Source: Diaphorobacter limosus
Lineage (GTDB): Bacteria > Pseudomonadota > Gammaproteobacteria > Burkholderiales > Burkholderiaceae_C
DNA: 64,000 nucleotides
Reading direction: 5' to 3'
Assembly (NCBI RefSeq): GCF_033100095.1
Contig: NZ_CP136921.1
Location: 962,501 to 1,026,500 of the forward strand
The position numbers and the translations under genes are program-made. The notes under the pieces were generated by a model. That model did not search any database, was not told the DNA's origin, and saw only the letters and a program-made list of their open reading frames with translations. Of this stretch, positions 9,489 to 17,256 are shown piece by piece (the first letter of the stretch is position 1; each line of letters opens with the position of its first letter).

Positions 9489-10466
9489 TTAGCCTCCGTC
9501 GATGCCAAAGGCGGCGCGCAGTGCGCGCGCCGCGTCCTGGTGGGCGCGCCGTGCCTCGGCAATGGCGCGGCCCATCTTGATGAATTCGTGCGTCACGCCG
9601 CGGTAGATCTCGAGATCCACGGCCACGCCGGCGGCGCGCAGCTTGTCGCCATATTCGACGCCCTCGTCCACCAGCGGGTCGCATTCGGCCAGGCCTATCC
9701 AGGCCGGTGCCACGCCGTCCACATCGGGCGCCAGCAGCGGGGCAAAGCGCCAGTCCTCGCGCTCGGCGCGGCTGGGAATGTACTGGTCGAAGAACCAGCC
9801 TATGGCGGCGCGGTCGAGTATCGGGCCGTGCGCGAACTCGGTATGCGACAGCGTGTCCTGGTGCGCCGTGGTGCCTGGGTAGATGAGCAGCTGCAGCGCC
9901 AGCGGCAGGCCCGCGTCGCGCGCCAGGATGGCGTTCACGGCCGCCAACGTGCCGCCCGCGCTGTCACCGCCCACGGCCAGGCGGCCGGGGTCTGCACCCA
10001 GCCGGGCGGCGTTGGCGGCCAGCCAGGCGAGCGCGTCCCAGGCGTCGTTGCTGGCGGTGGGAAAGGCGTGCTCGGGCGCCAGGCGGTAATCGAGCGACAG
10101 CACCATGCAGCGGCCCAGGCGCGCCAGCTCGCGGCACAGCACATCATGCGTGGCCACGCTGCCAATGGTGAAGCCGCCACCATGCAGGTACAGCAGCGCC
10201 GGCAGCGCGGCCGCGGTGCCGGGCGCATACAGGCGCGCGGGCAGCTGCACGCCATCACGGCTGGGGACATGCAGATCCTCGACCCGCGGCAGCTCGGCCC
10301 TGGGCACCTCCAGCACGCCGGCACCAGCCTCGTAGGCGATGCGCGCCTGGGCCGGGCTCAAGGTATGCAGTGCAGGCCGACCGGCGCGTGCCAGGCGGTC
10401 TACCACGCTGCGCATCTGCGGCGTCAGTCGCGCATGGGTCTGCGCGGCGAGGTCGGTGTTCGTCAT
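9489..10466 (-). CDS. Alpha/beta hydrolase of the hormone-sensitive lipase family
   Basis: 325 residues from the ATG at 10466 (ATGA overlap with the upstream gene). Oxyanion-hole motif HGGGFTIGS and nucleophile motif GDSAGG are present, with the acid in LAECDPLVDEG and the histidine in GVTHEFIKMG. These are cytoplasmic carboxylesterases acting on short acyl or aryl esters. The open frame extends upstream of this start, but only as an out-of-frame reading of the neighbour. Its context suggests it works with the hydratase and thioesterase genes on one small organic acid or ester pathway. Confidence 0.9.
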   Translation of the reverse strand: MTNTDLAAQTHARLTPQMRSVVDRLARAGRPALHTLSPAQARIAYEAGAGVLEVPRAELPRVEDLHVPSRDGVQLPARLYAPGTAAALPALLYLHGGGFTIGSVATHDVLCRELARLGRCMVLSLDYRLAPEHAFPTASNDAWDALAWLAANAARLGADPGRLAVGGDSAGGTLAAVNAILARDAGLPLALQLLIYPGTTAHQDTLSHTEFAHGPILDRAAIGWFFDQYIPSRAEREDWRFAPLLAPDVDGVAPAWIGLAECDPLVDEGVEYGDKLRAAGVAVDLEIYRGVTHEFIKMGRAIAEARRAHQDAARALRAAFGIDGG

Positions 10467-11335
10467 TGCTTGAAATGCACCTGCACGGGCTGTGCGCCGG
10501 GCAGGCCGACATAGCTGGCCGTGACGCTCAGGCCCGGGCGTGGCGGCAGCAGCGGCGAGAAGCTGCCCAGGCTGATCAGGTCGCCCGGCTGCAGCGTGAT
10601 GCCGTCCTTTTGCAGCGCCTGCGCGATCCAGACCACGGCATTGAGCGGCTGGCCCAGGATGTCGCTGCCCTTGCCGCTGGCCAGCAGCTGGCCCTGGTTG
10701 TTGGTGAGCTGCACCTGCATGCGCTCCAGCGCATCGAGCAGCGCATAGCGCTCGCCGCGCGTCGCGGGCACGGCAATCGGCTGGCCCGCCACGCCCAGAC
10801 GCGCGCCCACGTTGATGGCGGCCACGCCCGGGCCGTTGAGCTGCGCCGGCGCCTGCACCACCAGGTCGGGCAGCTCGATGAAGGGGATCACCTGGTCGAT
10901 ATGCTGCAGCACCTCGTACGGCGTGCTGGCCTGGTTGATGGCCGCGTCCTTCACGCGCACCAGCATGTCGGCCTCGAACAAAGGGCGCGCGCCAAAGGCG
11001 GCCGGCACGCTGGCGCCGCTTTGCTCGATCATGCCCTCGTAGAGCTTGCCCCACACCGGCTTGTCGGTGTTGAAACGCTTTTGCACCGCCGGGTTGGTCA
11101 GGCCCGCCTTGTAGCCCACCACCTTGCCAAAGCTGGACGCCAGCAGCGCATTGAACTTGGCGCGCGTGCAGGCGCCGTCGGCATCCGACAAGGCGGGAAA
11201 GTTGGGCGCCGGTGTCTTGGACGCATAGTGCGAGGCCATGACGCCCACGTCACCATCGCTCAGACATTGCGCCTGCGCGCCCAAAGCCCAGGTGATGCCC
11301 GCCGCCAGCGCGACGAGGGTCTGCTTCATGCTCAT
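10463..11335 (-). CDS. Exported hydratase of the 2-keto-4-pentenoate hydratase/FAH fold
   Basis: 290 residues. The first 22 residues (two Met, Lys, hydrophobic core, ALGAQA) form a clear signal peptide, unusual for a family normally cytoplasmic in aromatic meta-cleavage pathways. The body has GYKAGLTNPAVQKRF, ARPLFEADMLVRV (metal-ligand region), PFIELPDL, NVGARLG and LISLGSFSPLLPP, all characteristic of MhpD-like hydratases. It heads a three-gene operon with an esterase (4-bp overlap) and a thioesterase-GNAT fusion. Whether the periplasmic form is catalytic or a binding protein is unknown. Confidence 0.82.
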   Translation of the reverse strand: MSMKQTLVALAAGITWALGAQAQCLSDGDVGVMASHYASKTPAPNFPALSDADGACTRAKFNALLASSFGKVVGYKAGLTNPAVQKRFNTDKPVWGKLYEGMIEQSGASVPAAFGARPLFEADMLVRVKDAAINQASTPYEVLQHIDQVIPFIELPDLVVQAPAQLNGPGVAAINVGARLGVAGQPIAVPATRGERYALLDALERMQVQLTNNQGQLLASGKGSDILGQPLNAVVWIAQALQKDGITLQPGDLISLGSFSPLLPPRPGLSVTASYVGLPGAQPVQVHFKQ

Positions 11336-11377
11336 GCCAGTCTCCTGTTTGTGGGTATGCGGCCGATGGTGGCAGAT

Positions 11378-12196
11378 CTAGTCGCCGGCGTCCGGGCGAG
11401 CCTTCCAGTCGATGGGATCCTGCTGCAGCACCATGTCGATGTCCAGGCCCAGGGTCAGGCCGACCTTGCCGGGAAAGGACACCGCCAGCTCGCGCTCGCT
11501 CAGGCCCGCCTCGCGCGCCCGGGCGCGCCAGGCGGCCAGATGCAACACGCCGGCCAGGGGTTCGTAGTCGTTGTTGTCAAACGGTGCGTGGTGGTGGCGC
11601 AGGGCGTCCACCACCACCAGGGGCAGCTGCCAGCGGCGGGCCAGCTCGGCACTCACCTGGGCGTAGCAGTAGCCCAGCAGGCGCTGTTCCAGCTTGGCGC
11701 GGCGCGGATCCAGCGGCGGCATCAGGCTGTTGATGGACTGCATGCGCTCCGGGTCTGCCAGGTGCAGCGCCAGCTCGCCCACGCCATGCAGCAGCCCGGC
11801 GGTATAGGCCACGATCTGGCTTTGCTGCACCAGGCCGGCAAAGGATCGCGCCAGCTTGGCGGTATTCAGGCTGTAGCGCCAGAACAGCTGCAGGTTGACG
11901 CCCGGCACCGAGCGCGAGGAGGCGCCCAGCGGCGCCGCGCGCACCAGCGTGCGCAGCTGCGCCACGCCCAGCAGGGCCAGCGCCTCGGGAATGCCGCTGA
12001 TCTGCTGCTGCGCGCCAAAGGCGCTCGCGTTGGCCTCTTGCAGCAGGCGTGCGGCCAGGGCCGGATCAGTGCCGAAGAACTGGTTTAGGCGCCGCAGGCT
12101 GGGCTCGGCCTGGGCCAGCTCGCTCATCAACAGCGCCACCGCGCGTGGCAGGCTGGGCAGCGCGATGGGCTGCGCCAGCAAGGCTTGAAGCTCCAT
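11378..12196 (-). CDS. HDOD domain protein
   Basis: 272 residues. The whole length corresponds to an HDOD domain: LPSLPRAVALLMSEL at the start, the FFGTDPALAARLLQEAN segment, and TAGLLHGVGELAL in place of the HD metal site. HDOD proteins lack the phosphohydrolase residues and act as signalling scaffolds, often linked to motility or cyclic di-GMP responses. It stands alone, 42 bp upstream of the hydratase gene, and may be co-transcribed with it. Confidence 0.85.
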   Translation of the reverse strand: MELQALLAQPIALPSLPRAVALLMSELAQAEPSLRRLNQFFGTDPALAARLLQEANASAFGAQQQISGIPEALALLGVAQLRTLVRAAPLGASSRSVPGVNLQLFWRYSLNTAKLARSFAGLVQQSQIVAYTAGLLHGVGELALHLADPERMQSINSLMPPLDPRRAKLEQRLLGYCYAQVSAELARRWQLPLVVVDALRHHHAPFDNNDYEPLAGVLHLAAWRARAREAGLSERELAVSFPGKVGLTLGLDIDMVLQQDPIDWKARPDAGD

Positions 12197-12204
12197 GACA
12201 GGTC

Positions 12205-12365
12205 AGAGGCTGAGAGTAAATTGGCCGTGCCCGAAGGACGCGTCAAAACGCCGCCAATCGAGACGCAAAACGCAGCCATAGCTCGGGCTATGGCGAGTAT
12301 TTGCAACAAAGAGTGGGGGTGTTTTGGCGTGTAAAGCGGGCACGGGGAATTTCCTCTCAGCCTCT
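12205..12365. repeat. 161-bp hairpin element with 29-bp terminal inverted repeats (MITE-like)
   Basis: The ends 12205-12233 and 12337-12365 are inverted copies matching at 26 of 29 positions; the outer end reads AGAGGCTGAGAG and the inner end CCGTGCCCG. Inside, CGTCAAAACGCC (12241-12252) partly pairs with GGTGTTTTGGCG (12318-12329). The apex is a perfect 8-bp stem, GCCATAGC (12275-12282) and GCTATGGC (12287-12294), around a TCGG tetraloop. The entire element therefore folds as one long hairpin. It lies between two genes and encodes nothing obvious. It could be a non-autonomous mobile element or a structured RNA. Confidence 0.65.
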
Positions 12366-12421
12366 CAGGTGGGACGCAAAAAGAAACGGCCATTATGGCG
12401 GCAGCAGGCACCACTGATTCC

Positions 12422-12829
12422 TCACAACCAGGTCGATCCGGCCCTGGGGCCGGTTTCGATGATGAACTCTGGCGTGCCGCCCAGCACGAAGGCGCCCAGC
12501 ACCAGGCTGAGCAGCGACATGAAGATGCTGGCCCAGAAGGCCGTCCAGAAGCCGCTCAGATAAAAGCCGTTCACCAGCTTTGCCACCAGCATCAGCACCA
12601 GCGCGTTGATCACCAGCAGGAAGAGGCCGAAGGTGATCAGCGTCAGCGGCAGCGTCAAGAACACCAGCAGCGGCCGCACGACCGCGTTGGCCAGGCCGAG
12701 CAGCAGCGCCGAGATGACCAACGCGCCAACGCCATCAAAGCGTATGCCTTTGAACACATGGCTACAGACCCACAGGCCCAGCGCCAGCGTGGCCCAATGG
12801 ATCAGGAATGGAGTCAGGTTGGCAAGCAT
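12422..12829 (-). CDS. Small membrane protein of the phage holin superfamily IV type
   Basis: 135 residues from the ATG at 12829. Four hydrophobic segments are visible; the centre VVRPLLVFLTLPLTLITFG is characteristic of this widespread family of four-span inner membrane proteins. Despite the family name there is no phage context here, and the physiological role is unknown. The open frame upstream of this Met has no coding character. Confidence 0.85.
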   Translation of the reverse strand: MLANLTPFLIHWATLALGLWVCSHVFKGIRFDGVGALVISALLLGLANAVVRPLLVFLTLPLTLITFGLFLLVINALVLMLVAKLVNGFYLSGFWTAFWASIFMSLLSLVLGAFVLGGTPEFIIETGPRAGSTWL

Positions 12830-12856
12830 GGCGGCGCCGCGCGGCGAGGTGAATGA

Positions 12857-12877
12857 TGCGTGCATTCTATGCACGCA
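12857..12877. promoter_or_regulatory. Perfect 8-bp inverted repeat, candidate operator
   Basis: TGCGTGCA (12857-12864) and TGCACGCA (12870-12877) are separated by TTCTA. It lies 28 bp upstream of the small membrane protein gene and could bind a dimeric regulator. No T-run follows on either strand, so a terminator is unlikely. Confidence 0.35.
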
Positions 12878-12907
12878 GGTGCATTGCAGATACTTGACGA
12901 ATTCGCT

Positions 12908-12948
12908 CGGCACGCTTGCAGTGCATGCGCATCCAGCTATCAAAACAG
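12908..12948 (-). repeat. Dispersed palindromic repeat, decayed copy
   Basis: On the minus strand: GTTTTGATAGCTGGATGCGC followed by ATGCACTGCAAGCG. The left half (TTTTGATAGCTG) matches the family well; the stem is decayed. Confidence 0.4.
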
Positions 12949-13167
12949 TTGCAGAGGACGACACACCACGGCGGTGACCGGCCCATCGCCATGCATGGAC
13001 AGAAGAGCCCTGCGGCGTGACAATGTCCCATCGCTTGGCGCGCCCACGCGGCCCGTGAACTCTCGGGCCATGCGCCTGGCCTCTCTCACTCGGCAGCGCC
13101 CAGGCAGTGCATCGTGGCGCAAGCCGCCGAGCCCCCCAATCTTCCACCCAGCACAGGAGCTTGAACC

Positions 13168-14235
13168 ATGAAAGCAGCACGCTTCCACGCCCGCGGCGAC
13201 ATCCGCATCGAAGACATTCCAGAGCCTACCGTGGCCCCCGGCACCGTCGGCATCGACGTCGCCTGGTGCGGCATCTGCGGCACCGACCTGCACGAGTTCA
13301 TGGAGGGGCCGATCTTCATTCCGCCCTGCGGCCACCCGCACCCCATATCGGGCGAGTCCGCGCCCGTCACCATGGGCCATGAGTTCTCGGGCGTGGTCTA
13401 TGCCGTCGGCGAAGGCGTGACCGACATCCAGGTGGGCCAGCATGTGGTGGTCGAGCCCTACATCATTGCCGACGACGTGCCCACCGGGCCGGGCGAGCGC
13501 TACCACCTGTCCAAGAACATGAACTTCATCGGCCTGGGCGGTCGCGGCGGCGGCCTGTCTGAAAAGATTGCCGTCAAGCGCCGCTGGGTGCACCCGATCT
13601 CCAACGCCATTCCCCTGGACCAGGCGGCCCTGATCGAGCCCCTGTCAGTAGGCCACCACGCCTATGTGCGCAGCGGCGCCAAGGCCGGCGACGTGGCGCT
13701 GGTGGGCGGCGGCGGCCCCATCGGGCTGTTGCTGGCGGCCGTGCTGAAAGCCAAGGGCCTGAAGGTCATCATCACCGAGCTGAGCGCCAAGCGGAAGGAG
13801 AAGGCGCGCGAGTCCGGCGTGGCCGATCACATCCTCGACCCGTCCCAGGTGGACGTGGTGGCCGAGGTGATGAAGATCACCGGCGACAAGGGTGCCGACG
13901 TGGCTTTTGAGTGCACCAGCGTCAACAAGGTGCTCGACCAACTGGTGGCCGCCACCAAGCCAGGCGGCGTGGTGGTGATCGTCTCGATCTGGAGCCACCC
14001 GGCCACCATCAACGTACACACCGTGGTGATGAAGGAGCTGGACGTGCGCGGCACCATCGCCTACTGCAACGACCACCAGGAAACCATCAAGCTGGTAGAG
14101 GAAGGCAAGATTGACTTGACCCCCTTCATCACCCAGCGCATCCAGTTGCAGGATCTGGTCTCGCAGGGTTTTGAAACGCTGATCCAGAACAACGAATCGG
14201 CGGTGAAGATCATCGTTCAGCCCCGGCTCAAGTAA
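13168..14235 (+). CDS. Zinc-type 2,3-butanediol dehydrogenase
   Basis: 355 residues, medium-chain dehydrogenase. The catalytic-zinc residues are visible as Cys37 (CGICGTD), His71 and Glu72 (GHEFSG), and the cofactor-binding loop is VGGGGPIGLLLA. The overall sequence, including IFIPP and HPHPISGE, is that of (R,R)-butanediol dehydrogenases interconverting acetoin and 2,3-butanediol with NAD. The lobe that normally carries four structural-zinc cysteines (about residues 97-120, ADDVPTGPGERYHLSKN) has no cysteine at all. It stands alone between a divergent gene and a convergent tex gene. Confidence 0.87.
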   Translation: MKAARFHARGDIRIEDIPEPTVAPGTVGIDVAWCGICGTDLHEFMEGPIFIPPCGHPHPISGESAPVTMGHEFSGVVYAVGEGVTDIQVGQHVVVEPYIIADDVPTGPGERYHLSKNMNFIGLGGRGGGLSEKIAVKRRWVHPISNAIPLDQAALIEPLSVGHHAYVRSGAKAGDVALVGGGGPIGLLLAAVLKAKGLKVIITELSAKRKEKARESGVADHILDPSQVDVVAEVMKITGDKGADVAFECTSVNKVLDQLVAATKPGGVVVIVSIWSHPATINVHTVVMKELDVRGTIAYCNDHQETIKLVEEGKIDLTPFITQRIQLQDLVSQGFETLIQNNESAVKIIVQPRLK

Positions 14236-14262
14236 GCCCGAGCCCAAGCTGCACAACCGCCG

Positions 14263-16653
14263 TCAGCGCCGCAGCTTGGCAAAGGCCGAGGCCATGGCGC
14301 CTTGCGGCGCCGGGTCTGCGGCGCGGCGCTGCGGCTGGGCGTAGCCCCGGCCCGCGCCCTCGAAGCGGTTCTCGCGCGGGCCGTCGCGCCGTGGTGCCGC
14401 GGCGTCCAGTTTCATCGTCAGGCTGATGCGTTTGCGCGCCGCATCGACCTCCAGCACCTTGACCTTGACCACCTGGCCGGTCTTGACCACTTCGCGCGCG
14501 TCATTGACAAACTTGTGCGCCAGCTGGCTCACATGCACCAGGCCATCCTGGTGCACGCCCAGGTCGACGAAGGCGCCAAACTGCGCCACGTTGCTCACCG
14601 TGCCCTCCAGCACCATGCCTTCCTTCAGGTCGGCAATGCCCTCCACGCCCTCGTTGAAGCGCGCCACCTTGAAGTCCGGGCGCGGGTCGCGGCCGGGCTT
14701 TTCCAGCTCGGCCAGGATGTCCTTGACCGTGATGGCGCCAAATTTCTCGGTGGCAAAGAGCTCGGGCTTCAGCCCCTTGAGCGTGTCGGTGCGACCCATC
14801 AGCTCGGCCACCGGCTTGCCGGTCTTGACGATGATCTGCTCGACCACCGGATAGGTCTCGGGGTGCACGCCGGTCATGTCCAGCGGGTTCTCGCCGCCGC
14901 GAATGCGCAAAAAGCCCGCCGCCTGCTCGAAGGTCTTGGCGCCCAGGCCGCTGACCTCCATCAGCTGTTTGCGGCTCCTGAACGCGCCGTTGGCCTCGCG
15001 CCAGCGCACCACCGCCTTGGCCACGCTGCCCGACAGGCCGGAGACGCGCGACAAGAGCGGCACGCTGGCCGTGTTCAGATCCACGCCGACCGAGTTCACG
15101 CAGTCCTCGACCACCGCGCCCAGGGTGCGCGCCAGCTCGCTCTGGTTCACGTCGTGCTGGTACTGGCCCACGCCAATGCTCTTGGGCTCGATCTTGACGA
15201 GTTCCGCCAGCGGGTCCTGCAGGCGCCGGGCGATGCTGGCGGCGCCGCGCAGGCTCACGTCCACGTCGGGCATCTCTTGGCTGGCATATTCGCTGGCGCT
15301 GTAGACCGAGGCGCCGGCCTCGCTCACCACTATTTTTTCAATAGCTGTTTGCGCTTGTCCTGCTTGGGTTAAGGCCGATTTTTGTATTAATTTGATGAGC
15401 TCGGCGGCGAGTTTGTCGGTCTCGCGGCTGGCCGTGCCGTTGCCGATCGCGATCAGCTGTACGCCATGCTTTTGCACCAGCCGCCCCAGCGTCGCCAGGC
15501 TGCCGTCCCAGTCGCGGCGCGGCTCGTGCGGGTAGACGGTGGCGGTCTCGACCAGCTTGCCGGTGGCATCCACCACGGCCACCTTGACGCCGGTGCGTAT
15601 GCCCGGGTCCAGCCCCATCACCGCCTTGGGGCCGGCGGGCGCGGCCAGGAGCAGGTCGCGCAGGTTGTCGGCAAAGACCTTGATGGCCACCTTTTCGGCG
15701 TCTTCGCGCAGGCGCGAGAACAGGTCGCGCTCGGTGGACAGGGACAGCTTGACGCGCCAGGTCCAGGCCACGCATTTGCGCAGCAGGTCGTCGCTCTTGC
15801 GGCCGGCGTGGCTCCAGCCCAGGTGCAGGGCGATGCGGCCCTCGGCCAGGCTGGGCTGGCGCGGGTCAGGCTGGGATGTGGAGTTCGCCTCCGGCTCAGG
15901 CAACACCAGCTTGGCCTCCAGAATCTCCAGCGCCCGGCCGCGGAACACCGCCAGCGCCCGGTGGCTGGGCACGCGGCCTATCGGCTCGTCGTAGTCGAAG
16001 TAGTCGCGGAACTTGGCGACCTCGGGGTCGTTCGCGTTCTTGCCATCGACCAGCTTGGAGCGCAGCAGGCCCTCGTCCCACAGCCACTCGCGCAGGCCTT
16101 GCACCAGTGCCGCATCCTCGGCCCAGCGCTCGGACAGGATGTCGCGCACGCCGTCGAGCACGGCAAACGTCGTCGAAAAGTCTGGCCCCGGCTTGCCGTC
16201 GTCAAGCAGGGTGGCGGGCTGGCAGAAGGCCTGGGCCTCGGCGTGCGGGTCCAGCGTCGGGTCGGCCAGCAGTCTGTCGGCCAGCGGCTCTATGCCGAAC
16301 TCCCTGGCGATCTGGCCCTTGGTACGGCGCTTTTGCTTGAAGGGCAGGTAAATGTCTTCCAGCTCCTGCTTGGTGGCGGCGGCCGCTATGGACCCGCGCA
16401 GAACATCGGTCAGCTTGCCCTGCTCGTCAATCGCCTTGAGCACCGCGGCGCGCCGATCGTCCAGCTCGCGCATGTAGGCCAGGCGCGCGTCCAGCTCGCG
16501 CAGCTGCACGTCGTCCAGCCCGCCCGTGGCCTCCTTGCGGTAGCGCGCGATGAAGGGCACGGTGGCGCCGCCATCGAGCAGATCCACGGCGGCGCGCACC
16601 TGGGCTTCGGTGATTTTGATTTCTGCGGCCAACTGCCGAACGATTTGCTGCAT
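14263..16653 (-). CDS. tex: Tex family RNA-binding transcription accessory protein
   Basis: 796 residues. The N-terminal helical region holds TVPFIARYRKEATGGLDD; a YqgF-like RNase H fold follows (GLDPGIRTGVKVAVVD); helix-hairpin-helix repeats come next (VGVDLNTASVPLLSRVSG and VSGLGAKTFEQAAGFLRI); an S1 domain spans about 650-725 (GTVSNVAQFGAFVDLGVHQD). Family members bind nucleic acid and affect transcription and stress survival. Residues about 422-441 (ending in QTAIEKI) are encoded by a copy of the dispersed repeat inserted in frame, in a normally variable linker just before the conserved VVSEAGASVYSASE. Confidence 0.95.
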   Translation of the reverse strand: MQQIVRQLAAEIKITEAQVRAAVDLLDGGATVPFIARYRKEATGGLDDVQLRELDARLAYMRELDDRRAAVLKAIDEQGKLTDVLRGSIAAAATKQELEDIYLPFKQKRRTKGQIAREFGIEPLADRLLADPTLDPHAEAQAFCQPATLLDDGKPGPDFSTTFAVLDGVRDILSERWAEDAALVQGLREWLWDEGLLRSKLVDGKNANDPEVAKFRDYFDYDEPIGRVPSHRALAVFRGRALEILEAKLVLPEPEANSTSQPDPRQPSLAEGRIALHLGWSHAGRKSDDLLRKCVAWTWRVKLSLSTERDLFSRLREDAEKVAIKVFADNLRDLLLAAPAGPKAVMGLDPGIRTGVKVAVVDATGKLVETATVYPHEPRRDWDGSLATLGRLVQKHGVQLIAIGNGTASRETDKLAAELIKLIQKSALTQAGQAQTAIEKIVVSEAGASVYSASEYASQEMPDVDVSLRGAASIARRLQDPLAELVKIEPKSIGVGQYQHDVNQSELARTLGAVVEDCVNSVGVDLNTASVPLLSRVSGLSGSVAKAVVRWREANGAFRSRKQLMEVSGLGAKTFEQAAGFLRIRGGENPLDMTGVHPETYPVVEQIIVKTGKPVAELMGRTDTLKGLKPELFATEKFGAITVKDILAELEKPGRDPRPDFKVARFNEGVEGIADLKEGMVLEGTVSNVAQFGAFVDLGVHQDGLVHVSQLAHKFVNDAREVVKTGQVVKVKVLEVDAARKRISLTMKLDAAAPRRDGPRENRFEGAGRGYAQPQRRAADPAPQGAMASAFAKLRR
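15331..15388 (+). repeat. Dispersed palindromic repeat inside tex
   Basis: TTTTTTCAATAGCTGTTTGC followed by GCTTGTCC and then GGTTAAGGCCGATTTTTG matches the family. It is AT-rich against very GC-rich flanks, lies within the tex reading frame on the opposite strand, and keeps that frame open. Confidence 0.75.
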
Positions 16654-16753
16654 GTACCTGGAAACGAGTCGCTAAAACGAAGCGCGGGAGTTTGCCACAG
16701 GGGCCACGGGCACTGTGACAGGCTGTAGGTGCCCGCCATAATCAAGGGCCGCC

Positions 16754-17155
16754 ATGAACGCACCGCCCCCTCCCATTCGCACCGAATGCCCACCCGGCAG
16801 CTGCGTGTGCCAGCGCGATGCATTGATGCAGGCCAGTGGCGGCGACACGCGCATCCTGCGCCTCACGCGCGAGGAGGAAAAGCGCCTGGTGCAGCGCCTG
16901 GAGCAGATCACCAGCCTGGCCGACCTGCGCCACATGGAGCGGCGCCTGTTCGAGCAACTTGGCGTACGCCTGACGATAGGCACCAGCCCCAACGGGGTGC
17001 GCAGCCTGCGCGGCATCACCGTCCTGGTGCACGAGCAGCCGGGCCTGTGCCGCAAGACGCGCCAGGCCATCCCCGCGGCCATCAAGAAAAGCATGGAGAC
17101 GCGGTCGGGGATTGTTTTTGAACTGCTGGATGAGGGTGGGCTGTTTGGCGGGTAG
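16754..17155 (+). CDS. Conserved-looking protein of unknown function
   Basis: 133 residues; I do not recognise the family. The N-terminus has a proline-rich lead and a cysteine cluster (CPPGSCVC, about residues 13-20) that could bind a metal. The rest is charged and helical (TREEEKRLVQRLEQITSLADL), with the later RSLRGITVLVHEQPGLCRKT. No signal peptide or membrane segment. It lies between tex and a transporter gene facing it, so there is no operon to help. Codon use is ordinary for the region. Confidence 0.7.
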   Translation: MNAPPPPIRTECPPGSCVCQRDALMQASGGDTRILRLTREEEKRLVQRLEQITSLADLRHMERRLFEQLGVRLTIGTSPNGVRSLRGITVLVHEQPGLCRKTRQAIPAAIKKSMETRSGIVFELLDEGGLFGG

Positions 17156-17180
17156 CCGGGTGCGCGCCTTGGTCAATCAC

Positions 17181-17233
17181 ATCAAAAACAAGAGCTGCTC
17201 ACGCCCTACCAGAGAGCCTGAACGGCCTAAATT
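17181..17233 (+). repeat. Dispersed palindromic repeat, decayed copy
   Basis: ATCAAAAACAAGAGCTGCTC followed by ACGCC, a gap, and GAACGGCCTAAATT. The ends fit the family; the central stem is largely lost. Confidence 0.45.
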
Positions 17234-17256
17234 AATTGGAATCTGACCCCAATTAA
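17232..17256. repeat. 25-bp palindrome of the TTAATTGG...CCAATTAA type
   Basis: Arms TTAATTGG (17232-17239) and CCAATTAA (17249-17256) flank AATCTGACC. Sequences of this form (GGGGTCAGATTCC in the other direction) often flank REP-associated tyrosine transposases. Here it overlaps the TAA of the transporter gene. No transposase is nearby. Confidence 0.5.

Larger units (their letters stand above)
12830..13167. other. 338-bp intergenic region between divergent genes
   Basis: No gene is visible. It holds a palindrome at 12857-12877, a decayed copy of the dispersed repeat near 12908-12948, and a good ribosome binding site (CAGGAG, 9 bases before the ATG) for the butanediol dehydrogenase gene. Promoters for both flanking genes must lie here, but no clear -35/-10 pair stands out. 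Confidence 0.5.
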
